A DNA stretch of 64,000 nt from Pseudomonas sp. Irchel s3b2 (GCF_900187445.1 NZ_FYEB01000001.1:682001-746000), one strand, 5' to 3'. Counted from the stretch's first letter, positions 25,856-34,950 are shown. A program made the numbers and translations. Notes: generated by a model not told the origin, from the sequence alone.

Positions 25856-26602
25856 TCAGAAGTCGTCTTTATCGAAGCGTCGCGCTTCGCGCTGAAGCTG
25901 ATAGACGAACCGCTCGACCTGCCGTTGCACCAAGCCGCTCATGTTGTGAAAACGCACGCCGGCGAAGGTGGTGTTGATCTTCTCTTCGAAGTGCAGGTAA
26001 CGCAGCTCGACGGGTGCCGTCATGCTGCCGAAGGGCAGGGCGGCGGCGAAGCGGTCATAGACCTGACCCAGTTGCAGCCTGGCGGTGATGTCGCCCTCGA
26101 AGCGTAACTTGCAGCCGGTGGCGGAGATGTCCAGCAGTTTGCCGTTGATGGGCGACTTGAGTTTGTCACCGCCCAGTTCGACATTCACCAGTTGCGCCAG
26201 CTTTAATGCGGCGCGGAAAGCATTGCGGCGCTGGTGGTAAACCACTTCATCGGGCAGCGTGCCACGGTAGCAGCGGCCATCGCCGGATTCGTCGATGGTC
26301 AGCGGGCCATTGCTTTCCCAGGCGATGCGTACGCCTTCGTGGAAGCCTTCGACCTTGAACGGTTCGCCGGCCAGCAGAAAGCGTTCGCCATCGCGCGGGA
26401 TCATTTCGTCCAGGGCGATTATGTTGCTGTCACGGTCGACGTCCACCAGATAACTCTGGAAGCGCTGGCTGCGCTCATGGAACGTGATGATCAGCGGGTC
26501 ATGGCTGTCTTGCAGCTGACGCAGATTGCTGGAGATTTCCAGGGGCGTGGTGAGCACCTTGGGTGGCTGCGGAGCATCTTCCGCGCTTAAGGCATTGAAC
26601 AC
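25856..26602 (-). CDS. ycgR: Flagellar brake protein YcgR/FlgZ (PilZ domain)
   Basis: 248 residues. The N-terminal YcgR domain (to about 115) is followed by a PilZ domain with the cyclic-di-GMP signature: QRRNAFR (RxxxR) and DISATGC (D/N-x-S-x-x-G). In the family, c-di-GMP binding lets it interact with the flagellar motor and slow swimming. It heads leftward beside flgN and flgM. A GTG start at 26602 has GGAG upstream. Confidence 0.9.
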   Translation of the reverse strand: MFNALSAEDAPQPPKVLTTPLEISSNLRQLQDSHDPLIITFHERSQRFQSYLVDVDRDSNIIALDEMIPRDGERFLLAGEPFKVEGFHEGVRIAWESNGPLTIDESGDGRCYRGTLPDEVVYHQRRNAFRAALKLAQLVNVELGGDKLKSPINGKLLDISATGCKLRFEGDITARLQLGQVYDRFAAALPFGSMTAPVELRYLHFEEKINTTFAGVRFHNMSGLVQRQVERFVYQLQREARRFDKDDF

Positions 26603-26690
26603 GGGGTATCAATCTCCAGACAAATATGACTACTTGCCAGCATTCTGCCAGCATGTTTCGCGTCTTGATAGAGCGCGCTCGTTGAAAGGC

Positions 26691-27158
26691 TCAAGCCTGA
26701 CTGAGCGGGCGTGGTTTTGCGAGCCTGGAGGTTGAACCGCGGGCATCGTAGAGCGCTGGCGGCTCGCCGCCGGTGAGGATTTTCAGCTGGTTGGCCGTGG
26801 CGGCCTGCTGCACCAGAATCGACTGGCCATTGTTGGCATTGGTGGCCTGGCACCGGGCCAGGAGGTCGGTCAGTACGTCGCTCTGTGCCAGCAACTGATC
26901 GCCAATGCTCGAATGGCTGGCAAGTTGCTCCAGGCCCTGGCGATTGGTCGGCAGGTTGAGGCTGGCGAGGATTTCACTGCGCTTGCGGCCATGCTGTTCG
27001 AGCAAAATGATCAATGCCTGTTTCTGCGCCAGAATGTCTTCGAGCAGTGGCATGTCGCGACCGTGCAGCGCGAGGGACTCGGTTTGCAGCAGCTCCAGCA
27101 GGTGTTGCGCCGGGGCAAAGTCGTCGATGATCAGTTGCAGTAGATTAGTGTCGTGCAT
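26691..27158 (-). CDS. flgN: Flagellar export chaperone FlgN
   Basis: 155 residues, almost entirely helical, with the FlgN pattern LLELLQTESLALHGRDMPLLEDILAQK and a later coiled-coil-like stretch. FlgN escorts the hook-filament junction proteins FlgK and FlgL to the export apparatus. It follows flgM by 48 bases on the same strand, as in other Pseudomonas. The Pro/Arg-rich C-terminus is probably disordered. Confidence 0.85.
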   Translation of the reverse strand: MHDTNLLQLIIDDFAPAQHLLELLQTESLALHGRDMPLLEDILAQKQALIILLEQHGRKRSEILASLNLPTNRQGLEQLASHSSIGDQLLAQSDVLTDLLARCQATNANNGQSILVQQAATANQLKILTGGEPPALYDARGSTSRLAKPRPLSQA

Positions 27159-27206
27159 GGCTGGCCTTGGGTTTTAAGCGTCCAAAAGCCTGGCGCGGGC
27201 GGTGGC

Positions 27207-27533
27207 CTAGCGCTGGGCTTCGAAGTTGAGCAGTTTGCTGGCTACACGGTTGCTGTCGACTTTATAGCTGCCATCGGCAATCGCTGCTTTCAACTCGGCC
27301 ACGCGGGCGTTGTCGACGGCAGGCTGATCGCGCAGCTTGTCAGTGACCTTCTGCAACTGTTGAGCCTCATCGCTGAGGTGTACCGATTCCCCGCTTTTGG
27401 TGGTACTGGCCTGTTCGGCCGGGGTATTCAGCGGCGCGGATTGGCCGGTTTCGGCGGTTTCCTTCGCGGCGCTGGTACGTGTACTGCCCGTAAGTGACGA
27501 GGAGCTGTTTAAACGACTGAAATCGATGACCAT
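27207..27533 (-). CDS. flgM: Anti-sigma-28 factor FlgM
   Basis: 108 residues, Ser/Thr/Ala-rich and low in hydrophobics in its first half, as for the intrinsically disordered FlgM. The conserved C-terminal part ([11 protein letters not shown], then [30 protein letters not shown]) binds FliA and is followed by FEAQR. It holds FliA inactive until exported through the finished hook-basal body. A FliA-type promoter lies just upstream. Confidence 0.9.
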   Translation of the reverse strand: MVIDFSRLNSSSSLTGSTRTSAAKETAETGQSAPLNTPAEQASTTKSGESVHLSDEAQQLQKVTDKLRDQPAVDNARVAELKAAIADGSYKVDSNRVASKLLNFEAQR

Positions 27534-27569
27534 GACAAAAAACCTCTGGGTATTTGGACGCTTGCCATG

Positions 27570-27596
27570 TTTTCGGCGCTCTCCCGGAAAACTTTA
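27570..27596 (-). promoter_or_regulatory. FliA (sigma-28) promoter of flgM
   Basis: Read on the minus strand: TAAAGTTT, 11 bases, GCCGAAAA, one base from the TAAAGTTT-N11-GCCGATAA consensus. It ends 37 bases before the flgM start. FlgM would thus be made more as FliA is freed, a feedback known in other bacteria. Confidence 0.82.
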
Positions 27597-27711
27597 GGCC
27601 CATTTATCAATGAGCGTGCATGCGCCAGCGCGCGTCCTGCATGCGGCACAGTTTAGGCAACAGCGCAGTGGCGCGCCATATCTTCAGGGACAGAGCGTTT
27701 TCGATAGCCGC

Positions 27712-28473
27712 CTACATAGAAACTTCCACCTGGCCGGGCGCGGTGACTTGCGCCTTGATGACCCGCTGGGAGTTAAGGTTTTTCACACGAATCTGTTCGC
27801 TCATGCCGCCGTTGGACAGCGCTTCACCCGGCATGCGCACGCTGAGCGTGCCACTGCGCGCGGTTATCACCACCTGATCGCCCTTGCGAATCACTTCCGC
27901 CTGTTCGAGGTGCACCAGGGTAATGATCTGATCAGCGACCATTGGTCGGGTAAGTTTTTGTCCGATCGCCTGATCGACAGAAGTCAGAAAACCCTGATTT
28001 ATCAGACTGATATCGCGCTCGCGCAGGGTCACGTCCTGAGGCTCGATTATCCCGGTGCGCTTGAGAGGGCGGGTGGTGGTCACGATGTCGCGAAACAGCC
28101 GTACTTGAGCGGGTACGAAGACTGTCCAGGGGGAGGCGCTGTCGCAGCGAACCTTGACCGTGACCCGGCCCAGAGGCCTCGCCGGGCTCTCCAGGGTGGC
28201 TGTCAACCCCTTGTCGCACATAGGCATGCGCAGGCGCGGATCAAGTTGATTGACCTCGATCTCGTAGCGTCCTTGCGTTTGGCTCGTGGCCAAATAGTCT
28301 TCTACGGTGAATTCAAGAAAGCCCTGAGTGACGCCGATAAGCATGTCAGGCAAGGTAACCGCGTCAGCAAGGGCAGGGCTGCCAGCGTTGAACAGGCAAA
28401 CGGCCGACATCGCACAGAGTAATCTGCGGGAGGTTGATGCAAGGCGTCGGAAAAATGTCGGTTCTGTGTTCAT
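27712..28473 (-). CDS. flgA: Flagellar basal body P-ring chaperone FlgA
   Basis: 253 residues. A signal peptide (RRLASTSRRLLCAMSAVCLF, cleavage near ALADA) sends it to the periplasm. An N-terminal region follows, and then the SAF/ChapFlgA domain, with TTTRPLKRTGIIEPQDVTLRERDI, GQKLTRPMVADQIIT and VRVKNLNSQRVIKAQV-like motifs. It chaperones FlgI into the P ring. The open frame continues 97 codons upstream into cheV DNA, but the signal peptide sets the start at 28473. A sigma-54 promoter ends 12 bases before this ATG, leaving almost no leader. Confidence 0.9.
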   Translation of the reverse strand: MNTEPTFFRRLASTSRRLLCAMSAVCLFNAGSPALADAVTLPDMLIGVTQGFLEFTVEDYLATSQTQGRYEIEVNQLDPRLRMPMCDKGLTATLESPARPLGRVTVKVRCDSASPWTVFVPAQVRLFRDIVTTTRPLKRTGIIEPQDVTLRERDISLINQGFLTSVDQAIGQKLTRPMVADQIITLVHLEQAEVIRKGDQVVITARSGTLSVRMPGEALSNGGMSEQIRVKNLNSQRVIKAQVTAPGQVEVSM

Positions 28474-28484
28474 AAGAGTTAAAA

Positions 28485-28500
28485 AGCAAGCGCCGTGCCG
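28485..28500 (-). promoter_or_regulatory. Candidate sigma-54 promoter of flgA
   Basis: Minus strand reads CGGCACG-GCGC-TTGCT, with GG and GC exactly ten bases apart as RpoN requires. Predicted transcription would begin about 28474, next to the ATG at 28473. Confidence 0.65.
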
Positions 28501-28555
28501 TTTAGTGATGAATGTGCGTCGCAACACACTTAGCGTTGGTAGTAGGAGTCTGGGC

Positions 28556-29488
28556 ATGGCTGGTGTAATGGATTCGGTGAACCAGCGCACGCAACTGGTA
28601 GGGCAGAATCGCCTTGAGCTGTTGTTGTTCCGTCTCGACGGCCAGCAGCTGTATGGGATCAACGTGTTCAAGGTTCGTGAGGTGCTGCAATGCCCCAAGC
28701 TGACCCTGATGCCCAAGTCCAGTCCTGTCGTGTGCGGTGTGGCGAATATTCGGGGGGCGACCATTCCGATTCTGGATCTGGCGATGGCGACCGGTTCCGG
28801 TGCGTTGAAAGATCAGAGCAATCCCTTCGTGATCATCACGGAGTACAACACCAAGACTCAGGGTTTCCTGGTTCGGTCGGTGGAGCGCATCGTCAACATG
28901 AACTGGGAGGAGATTCATCCGCCACCCAAGGGCACAGGGCGCGATCACTACCTGACGGCGGTGACTCGGGTCGACAATCAGTTAGTCGAAATCATCGACG
29001 TCGAGAAGGTGCTGGCGGAAGTGGCGCCGACACCGGAAGCCATTTCGGTGGGCGTGGTGGATGTCGAGACTCAGCACAAGGCGTTGTCCTTGCGCGTGCT
29101 GACGGTCGATGACTCATCGGTGGCGCGCAAGCAGGTGACCCGTTGCCTGCAAACGATCGGCGTCGAAGTGGTGGCGTTGAACGACGGCCGGCAAGCGCTG
29201 GATTACCTGCGCAAACTGGTCGACGAGGGCAAGAAGCCGGAAGACGAGTTCCTGATGATGATCTCCGACATCGAGATGCCGGAGATGGACGGGTACACCC
29301 TGACAGCCGAGATCCGCGCCGACCCGCGCATGCAAAAGCTTCATATCATCCTGCACACTTCGTTGTCGGGCGTGTTCAATCAGGCGATGGTCAAGAAAGT
29401 CGGTGCCGATGACTTCCTGGCCAAGTTCCGTCCTGATGACCTGGCATCCCGGGTAGTCGACCGGATCAAAGCAGCAGATATCAGCTAG
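28556..29488 (+). CDS. cheV: Chemotaxis coupling protein CheV
   Basis: 310 residues: a CheW-like domain (about 15-160; LLLFRLDGQQLYGINVFKVRE, VVCGVANIRGATIPILDL) joined to a receiver domain (about 180-305) with VDDSS, phospho-Asp in MISDIEMPEMDG and Lys in FLAKF. CheV links chemoreceptors to CheA and adapts through phosphorylation. The ATG at 28556 has AGGAG at 28544. It is divergent from flgA and 47 bases before cheR. Confidence 0.93.
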   Translation: MAGVMDSVNQRTQLVGQNRLELLLFRLDGQQLYGINVFKVREVLQCPKLTLMPKSSPVVCGVANIRGATIPILDLAMATGSGALKDQSNPFVIITEYNTKTQGFLVRSVERIVNMNWEEIHPPPKGTGRDHYLTAVTRVDNQLVEIIDVEKVLAEVAPTPEAISVGVVDVETQHKALSLRVLTVDDSSVARKQVTRCLQTIGVEVVALNDGRQALDYLRKLVDEGKKPEDEFLMMISDIEMPEMDGYTLTAEIRADPRMQKLHIILHTSLSGVFNQAMVKKVGADDFLAKFRPDDLASRVVDRIKAADIS

Positions 29489-29535
29489 TGGGCGCTTTGC
29501 CCTTGGCGGTTAATACGATTTAAGAGGCTGCATCA

Positions 29536-30363
29536 TTGTCTACGGGTAATTTGGATTTCGAACAGTTCCGGGTCTTCCTGGAAAAAGCCTGTGGCATTTT
29601 GCTCGGTGAAAACAAGCAATACCTGGTCTCGAGCCGTCTCAACAAACTGATGGAGCAGCAGGGCATCAAATCGCTGGGTGAGCTGGTTCAGCGCATCCAG
29701 ACCCAGCCGCGCAGCGGTTTGCGCGAGCAGGTGGTGGATGCCATGACCACCAACGAAACCTTGTGGTTTCGTGATACCTATCCGTTTGAAGTCTTGAAGA
29801 ACAAGGTATTGCCTGAGGCGATCAAGGCAAGCCCGGGTCAGCGCCTGCGGATCTGGTCGGCAGCGTGCTCATCGGGTCAGGAACCGTATTCGCTGTCGAT
29901 GTCCATCGATGAGTTCGAGCGAGTCAACCTGGGGCAGTTGAAAATGGGCGTGCAGATCGTTGCCACCGATCTGTCCGGTACCATGCTGACCAACTGCAAG
30001 ACCGGCGAGTACGACAGCCTGGCCATCGGCCGCGGTCTGTCGCCCGAGCGCCTTCAACGTTACTTCGACCCAAAAGGGCCAGGACGCTGGGCCATCAAGG
30101 CGCCGATCAAGAGCCGGGTGGAATTTCGCTCGTTCAACCTGCTGGACAGCTACGCGAGCCTGGGCAAGTTCGACATCGTGTTCTGCCGCAACGTGCTGAT
30201 CTACTTCTCCGCCGAGGTGAAGAAAGACATCCTGTTGCGCATTCACAGCACGCTCAAGCCTGGCGGCTATCTGTTCCTTGGCGCGTCCGAAGCGCTGAAC
30301 GGTTTGCCGGATCATTACCAGATGGTCCAGTGCAGCCCGGGAATTATTTATCAGGCGAAGTGA
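29536..30363 (+). CDS. cheR: Chemoreceptor methyltransferase CheR
   Basis: 275 residues. The N-terminal helical domain (LDFEQFRVFLEKACGILLGENKQ) and the SAM-binding domain match CheR: TTNETLWFRDTYPF, RIWSAACSSGQEPYSLSM (SAM loop), QIVATDLSGTML, FDIVFCRNVLIYF and LKPGGYLFLGASE. It methylates glutamates on chemoreceptors. The start is a TTG at 29536, since no ATG gives the conserved N-terminus. Expected partner of cheV in the flagellar locus. Confidence 0.93.
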   Translation: MSTGNLDFEQFRVFLEKACGILLGENKQYLVSSRLNKLMEQQGIKSLGELVQRIQTQPRSGLREQVVDAMTTNETLWFRDTYPFEVLKNKVLPEAIKASPGQRLRIWSAACSSGQEPYSLSMSIDEFERVNLGQLKMGVQIVATDLSGTMLTNCKTGEYDSLAIGRGLSPERLQRYFDPKGPGRWAIKAPIKSRVEFRSFNLLDSYASLGKFDIVFCRNVLIYFSAEVKKDILLRIHSTLKPGGYLFLGASEALNGLPDHYQMVQCSPGIIYQAK

Positions 30364-30703
30364 TGCAAAAGTGGCAGGCCAAAAAAAGGGGAGCCCTCTG
30401 GGGCTAATGCCGATCAGTTAAGCCCCTTGCTTGACCTTTGGTCGCAAGAAATCAAAATCCGATGCCTGTACTGGCATCGGATTTTTTTATGCGTATCGAG
30501 CAAAAAACCGTCAAGGGGCAAGGTGTGTCAGATCCTGACCTCAATGACCGATCCGCTACGTTTTCCATCCGATGAAATAGTCGACTTGTACAGCCAGCGA
30601 TAGGCGATTTTAGGGGTCATCAACAGTGTTTCGGCCGACCGCCCAGGGAACATCCCCAAGTACCTGGCCGAGCTGCATGCCAGTTGATAGACGCTTAGCG
30701 ATA
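30364..30703. other. Intergenic stretch after cheR
   Basis: Holds a strong terminator (30454-30488). At 30520-30700 is a stretch whose + strand reads PGNIPKYLAELHAS before a stop, which may be the tail of a decayed gene. No intact frame. Confidence 0.35.
30454..30488 (+). terminator. Rho-independent terminator after cheR
   Basis: Stem AAATCCGATGCC / GGCATCGGATTT with a six-base loop and a run of T. Confidence 0.85.
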
Positions 30704-30976
30704 TCACTCAAAGGTATATTTCCCCTCTAACATGAACGCCGGCTCTCTCCAGTTGATGCCCCTGACAATTCCGGTACCACTATATTTTATAAAGCCTGCA
30801 TCACACATTTCTCTGACGAGATTCAATAGCCCCATATTGTCCCCTACATGCGCCCAATTAGCCCGATTGTAAAGCCCGTCTAATTGAGGAAGAGAAATAC
30901 CTAACTCATATTTCGTGACAAATAGAATCACCTCTTCAGGCTTTTCGTTGAGCACAATTTTTTCTATGACGCTCAT
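30704..30976 (-). CDS. Probable bacteriocin immunity protein
   Basis: 90 residues, AT-rich, no recognised family. Its ATG shares one base with the stop of the upstream bacteriocin gene (TAATG), so it is translationally coupled, the standard place for an immunity gene. The sequence (EVILFVTKYELGISLPQLDG, then LLNLVREMCDAGFIKYSG) suggests a small, mainly helical, winged-helix-like protein. The immunity role is inferred from position and size. Confidence 0.6.
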   Translation of the reverse strand: MSVIEKIVLNEKPEEVILFVTKYELGISLPQLDGLYNRANWAHVGDNMGLLNLVREMCDAGFIKYSGTGIVRGINWREPAFMLEGKYTFE

Positions 30977-32748
30977 TATTTCATCCCTCCCAGTTGCTTG
31001 TACTCTCTGTCCCTTTGTTTTGTATCCGCTTCTATAGCATCAGGTGTATAGAGTAATTCAAAAGCATCCTTGAGTTTATAGTCTTCCAAGGTCGCTGCGT
31101 GAGTGTTATTCCAAATAACACCGTCATCATTCGGGTCCACACCGTCTGCCACCCCTAATATTCTGAAACGTTCAAGCTCTCTGAGCTCATGAGTATAGAA
31201 ACGTTTGTCGATAGCCGTGACTACTAATTTACCTTGGAGAATTTTTTCCAAGCGATCAACCATGATGGCATTGGCATCAGAAGGCCTGAAACGTCCAGTA
31301 TGCAATTTCACTAGGTCAATACCCGCTTTCGTCACGGTAGCATTGGTCCAATCCAGATCCAGGATTGGGCCTCCAGCTCTGGCAGGATTGAAAAATCGAC
31401 CGCTGTACTTTCCTCTCGTAGTAGCCCCTTCATAAGGACTATTGAAAACAACGTAAATCGGCGGCAAGCCACTGTTGATCGGAAAGCAGTAAATACAATC
31501 CCTGAAGTCCGGTAACTCGAAAGCAGGCAATGGTTCGGGCTGCACGAGTAGTGGCAACAGCTCAACGCCAGTGTAATGCGGAACTTTCACTGGTCTAGTA
31601 GGTGAAGTTGTCGAACTGTTTCCCCAGTGGATAATAGGAAAACCGAGGGTGATGGGCGGTGTGTCGGCGGAGGTGAAACTATAGCTGTTAGTCTTCTGGT
31701 CGAACTCCAGGGCTCGAACTGGCACTGCTGGCGAAATGCTCCCCCCAGCCGGAGTTGCAACGAGGGTGTATTGGTCAAGGTCACCATAAATCCGATAGGG
31801 AAGATCGATGGTTCCTTCGACAGCGGCGATTTCATTCAGGTTAGACGGCGCATCTGGCAAGACTGCACTACCAGATAGTTTGAGAACCGTTTGAGGATAG
31901 CGCTCGCCGTTACCCAGAGCGGGTGAATAGAGCAAAGTGCCGATCCCAATCGCCGTCGCTCGACTGAGAAGTGCTTCTCCCAAACCTGTCAACAACAGAA
32001 TGCCTTTACGGATTGCTGCCTCGAAGGTCCAACCGTCCGCGTTTTGGAGAGTAGCGGCACCCGCCACAGTTACCACCTGTGCGGCTTGACTAAGGGTCAA
32101 CTTGAAGCTGTAGGCAGTTTCACCTCTAGCCAAGGCAGAATGGATTGCAGCATCTATAGCTGGAGAAGCGTCCTCTAAAATGGAAACAGCCTCGACAAGG
32201 ATTCGTTTAACGTAGGCGGCTGTCAGAGATCTCAGGAAGCTTTCATAGAGGTCTAGGCGTTCTGTGTCGTGTTCTACTGAATCCACATAAGCCGCGAATA
32301 GCTCGGCACTTTCCATACGGTCTAACGACAATGCATCTATGCCAAAAAATGCATCCGCTTCATACCAACTCCTATTCATTCTAACTTGTTGCAGGAGCTC
32401 GACAATAATCGCTTTCTTCTTTAGGGCGCCTTCGAGCTTATTGAATGGGGGGATATCAACAGCCGAATTTATGCGCCCCTCTATCTCATTTCGCACACCC
32501 GCCGCGCCATTCAAGAAAACACTTTCTATTTGATCTTGCACCGAATGTGCAATAGCTACCAACTTTGAATACGCGTCGCGCTCTTTATTGATGGTTTCAA
32601 TGCGATGAGCCACAGTGATCGTCGGAAGAGCTCCATTCCAATTTAGAGCGCTGTCAAAATTTGACAAAAATCCTGGATATTCCCTGTGAGGATTGGGAAG
32701 AGCGTTCGACGATTTCAAAGGCGGAGGAAAAGCGATAGATTTTTGCAT
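30976..32748 (-). CDS. S-type pyocin-like bacteriocin
   Basis: 590 residues from the ATG at 32748. The first ~200 are helical and unfamiliar. A hydrophobic Ala/Gly-rich stretch (about 220-275, AAQVVTVAGAATLQ, AIGIGTLLYSP) comes next. Residues about 280-455 match the pyocin S translocation domain: LPYRIYGDLDQYTLVATP, VPVRALEFDQKTNSYSFTSA, VPHYTGVELLP, INSGLPPIYVVFNSP. The C-terminal ~130 residues (GKYSGRFFNPARAGGP, DRLEKILQGK, RFYTHELRELERFR) form a compact, charged toxin domain that is not the usual HNH colicin nuclease; its activity is unknown. The cassette is AT-richer than the flagellar genes around it, suggesting horizontal gain. Confidence 0.75.
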   Translation of the reverse strand: MQKSIAFPPPLKSSNALPNPHREYPGFLSNFDSALNWNGALPTITVAHRIETINKERDAYSKLVAIAHSVQDQIESVFLNGAAGVRNEIEGRINSAVDIPPFNKLEGALKKKAIIVELLQQVRMNRSWYEADAFFGIDALSLDRMESAELFAAYVDSVEHDTERLDLYESFLRSLTAAYVKRILVEAVSILEDASPAIDAAIHSALARGETAYSFKLTLSQAAQVVTVAGAATLQNADGWTFEAAIRKGILLLTGLGEALLSRATAIGIGTLLYSPALGNGERYPQTVLKLSGSAVLPDAPSNLNEIAAVEGTIDLPYRIYGDLDQYTLVATPAGGSISPAVPVRALEFDQKTNSYSFTSADTPPITLGFPIIHWGNSSTTSPTRPVKVPHYTGVELLPLLVQPEPLPAFELPDFRDCIYCFPINSGLPPIYVVFNSPYEGATTRGKYSGRFFNPARAGGPILDLDWTNATVTKAGIDLVKLHTGRFRPSDANAIMVDRLEKILQGKLVVTAIDKRFYTHELRELERFRILGVADGVDPNDDGVIWNNTHAATLEDYKLKDAFELLYTPDAIEADTKQRDREYKQLGGMK

Positions 32749-33264
32749 GCAGCATTCCTTGCAATAATTTGAAATTCCATTTGGTAGAAGCACCTAAGTT
32801 ATGCCGCAACAATGGGGTCATATCAACAGTAAAATATTTACTGCATGTGCCATGATTAAAGATTGGTAAATTCAATACCAATTACTATCCATAGTGAAAT
32901 TTCTTACATTAAAAAATCCGACTTCAGACAGGAATTTTTGGTGCATTCTGAAGAGATTGATGATCTGTTACCCAAATTTGACTCGGCAACAATATGCACA
33001 CCCGGTCTGCCTCTGGTAGAGAGATAGAAGGCGGTTCATGTTGATTTGTCGAAGGGGCATCACATCATCACGCTCAACAGAAGTATGCCGCTCGCCCTAT
33101 CAATGCCATCTTTGATTTTGCTTTTTTAAGATCAAGATCAAAAGATCGCAGCCTGCGGCAGCTCCTACAGGGGATAGGTGTTTACCTCCAGAAGCGGCAG
33201 AAAAGCGGCAGGCGGCGGAAATCGGTTGCCGCTTTTCTGGCATTGCCGCCTTGCCCCTGCCCGC

Positions 33265-33290
33265 AAAGCCCCGGTTTACGGGCTTTTTTT
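33265..33290 (+). terminator. Terminator upstream of the flgB promoter
   Basis: AAAGCCC / GGGCTTT stem with T7, ending four bases before the sigma-54 -24 element. It would insulate flgB from readthrough. Confidence 0.75.
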
Positions 33291-33293
33291 ATT

Positions 33294-33309
33294 TGGCACG
33301 CCGCTTGCT
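33294..33309 (+). promoter_or_regulatory. Sigma-54 promoter of flgBCDE
   Basis: TGGCACG-CCGC-TTGCT is a perfect RpoN match, 45 bases before the flgB ATG. In Pseudomonas the hook-basal body operons depend on RpoN with FleQ/FleR activators. Confidence 0.92.
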
Positions 33310-33353
33310 ATACCCATCGTACGAAAAATCAGGTCACCCGAAGGTTTCCCGAC

Positions 33354-33761
33354 ATGAGCATCAGCTTCGATAAAGCGCTCGGTATCCACGAACAAGCCCT
33401 GGGCTTCCGCGCTCAGCGTGCCGAAGTCCTGGCCAACAACATCGCCAACGCCGACACCCCGAACTACAAGGCTCGGGATCTGGATTTCTCGAAAGTGCTC
33501 GCCGAGCAGAACGAGAAAACCAAAAACGGCAAGTTCGCCTTGAACATGACCAACAGCCGTCACATCGAGGCTGAAGGCTTGGGCAATGGCGACGAGTCGC
33601 TGATGTATCGCACGCCGATGCAACCGTCGATCGACCAGAACACCGTGGACGCCCAACTGGAACAGTCGAACTACGCGGAAAACGCGGTCAACTTCCAGGC
33701 CAGCTTCACCCTGCTCAACAGTAAATTCAAAGGGCTGGTGTCAGCCCTGCGCGGAGAGTAA
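33354..33761 (+). CDS. flgB: Flagellar proximal rod protein FlgB
   Basis: 135 residues with the flagellar rod signature near the N-terminus (EVLANNIANADTPNYKARDLDF) and a helical C-terminus (QSNYAENAVNFQASFTLLNS). It builds the proximal rod in the periplasm and is exported by the flagellar type III system without a cleaved signal. The frame begins upstream, but the ATG at 33354 gives the family start. First gene of flgBCDE. Confidence 0.93.
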   Translation: MSISFDKALGIHEQALGFRAQRAEVLANNIANADTPNYKARDLDFSKVLAEQNEKTKNGKFALNMTNSRHIEAEGLGNGDESLMYRTPMQPSIDQNTVDAQLEQSNYAENAVNFQASFTLLNSKFKGLVSALRGE

Positions 33762-33764
33762 TCC

Positions 33765-34208
33765 ATGTCTCTATCCAGTGTTTTCAACATTGCCGGTAGC
33801 GGCATGAGCGCTCAGACCACTCGCTTGAACACCGTGGCCTCGAACATCGCCAACGCCGAGACCGTCTCGTCGAGCATCGACCAGACCTACCGTGCCCGTC
33901 ACCCGGTGTTCGCCACCATGTTCCAGGGCGGCCAGAGCGGCGGCAGCGATTCGCTGTTCCAGAATCAGGACGCAGCCGGTCAAGGCGTGCAAGTGCTGGG
34001 CGTGGTCGAAGACCAGAGCAACCTTGACGCACGCTACGAGCCGAACCATCCGGCCGCCGATGCCAAGGGCTACGTCTATTACCCGAACGTCAACGTCGTC
34101 GAAGAAATGGCCGACATGATTTCCGCGAGCCGTTCGTTCCAGACCAACGCCGAAATGATGAATACCGCCAAAACCATGATGCAGAAGGTCCTGACCCTCG
34201 GTCAGTGA
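33765..34208 (+). CDS. flgC: Flagellar rod protein FlgC
   Basis: 147 residues: N-terminal FNIAGSGMSAQTTRLNTVAS-NIANAET rod motif and a C-terminal VEEMADMISASRSFQTNAEM helix, both typical of rod/hook family proteins. Three bases separate it from flgB. Confidence 0.94.
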   Translation: MSLSSVFNIAGSGMSAQTTRLNTVASNIANAETVSSSIDQTYRARHPVFATMFQGGQSGGSDSLFQNQDAAGQGVQVLGVVEDQSNLDARYEPNHPAADAKGYVYYPNVNVVEEMADMISASRSFQTNAEMMNTAKTMMQKVLTLGQ

Positions 34209-34223
34209 TAAGGGGCGATTCAT

Positions 34224-34919
34224 ATGAGCGTTATCAGCGATGTTCTGGCCAACTCTTCGGTCACGACCACTACCTCTACGACCACCGGTAACCTGACCTC
34301 GGCCGCTACCGGCGGCCAGGAGCTGGGCAAGGACGCATTCCTGCAACTGCTGGTGACTCAGCTGAAAAACCAGAACCCGCTCGATCCTCAGGACAACAGC
34401 GAGTTCGTGGCACAGCTGGCGCAGTTCAGTAGCCTGGAAGGCATCACCACGCTGAACGACACGGTCACAGGCCTTGCCAGCAGTTACAGCTCCTCGCAAG
34501 CCTTGCAGGCTTCTTCACTGGTGGGCCGTTCGGTCATCGCGCAGACCGACAAAGCTGTGGTCGACACCTCAAAAAGCCTCAACGGTACCGTCGTGGTGCC
34601 AACCTCGGTTTCCGCCGCCACCGTCAAGATCAGCAACTCGGAAGGCAAGACCATCCGTACGCTCGAGCTGGGCAGTCAAAGCGCCGGCAACGCCAGTTTC
34701 ATCTGGGACGGCAAGGACGATGCAGGCGCGGTGGCACCGGCGGGTACTTACACCTTCGGCGCGACGACCACCATCGACAGCACGAACACCTCACTGATTA
34801 CTTACCTGCCGGCAACGGTCAACAGCGTGACCATCAGCCAGACCGGCGGTGAGTTGATGTTGAACCTGGCAGGCATGGGCAGCGTTGCCCTGTCCAAAGT
34901 GCAAACCATTGGTATATAG
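34224..34919 (+). CDS. flgD: Hook assembly scaffold FlgD
   Basis: 231 residues. The conserved N-terminal FlgD motif is GKDAFLQLLVTQLKNQNPLDP and DNSEFVAQLAQFSSLEG. The C-terminal half has FlgD Tudor/Ig-like strands (FIWDGKDDAGAVAPAGTYTF). It caps the growing hook and is later displaced. Fifteen bases follow flgC. Confidence 0.94.
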   Translation: MSVISDVLANSSVTTTTSTTTGNLTSAATGGQELGKDAFLQLLVTQLKNQNPLDPQDNSEFVAQLAQFSSLEGITTLNDTVTGLASSYSSSQALQASSLVGRSVIAQTDKAVVDTSKSLNGTVVVPTSVSAATVKISNSEGKTIRTLELGSQSAGNASFIWDGKDDAGAVAPAGTYTFGATTTIDSTNTSLITYLPATVNSVTISQTGGELMLNLAGMGSVALSKVQTIGI

Positions 34920-34950
34920 AGCCGACTAACCCGGCACAAAGGAGTGGAAT

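Larger units (their letters stand above)
32749..33353. other. Intergenic region between the bacteriocin and flgB
   Basis: The left ~350 bases are AT-rich like the bacteriocin and would hold its promoter; I see no clear PrtN or LexA site. A lone REP-like segment (GCAGCCTGCGGCAGCTCCTACAG, near 33150) follows. The right end carries a terminator and the flgB promoter. Confidence 0.5.

Noticed and set aside
33240..33258. A second sigma-54 site upstream of flgB (TGGCAT...TTGCC)
   Set aside because: The GG to GC spacing is 12 bases, not 10, so RpoN would not use it.
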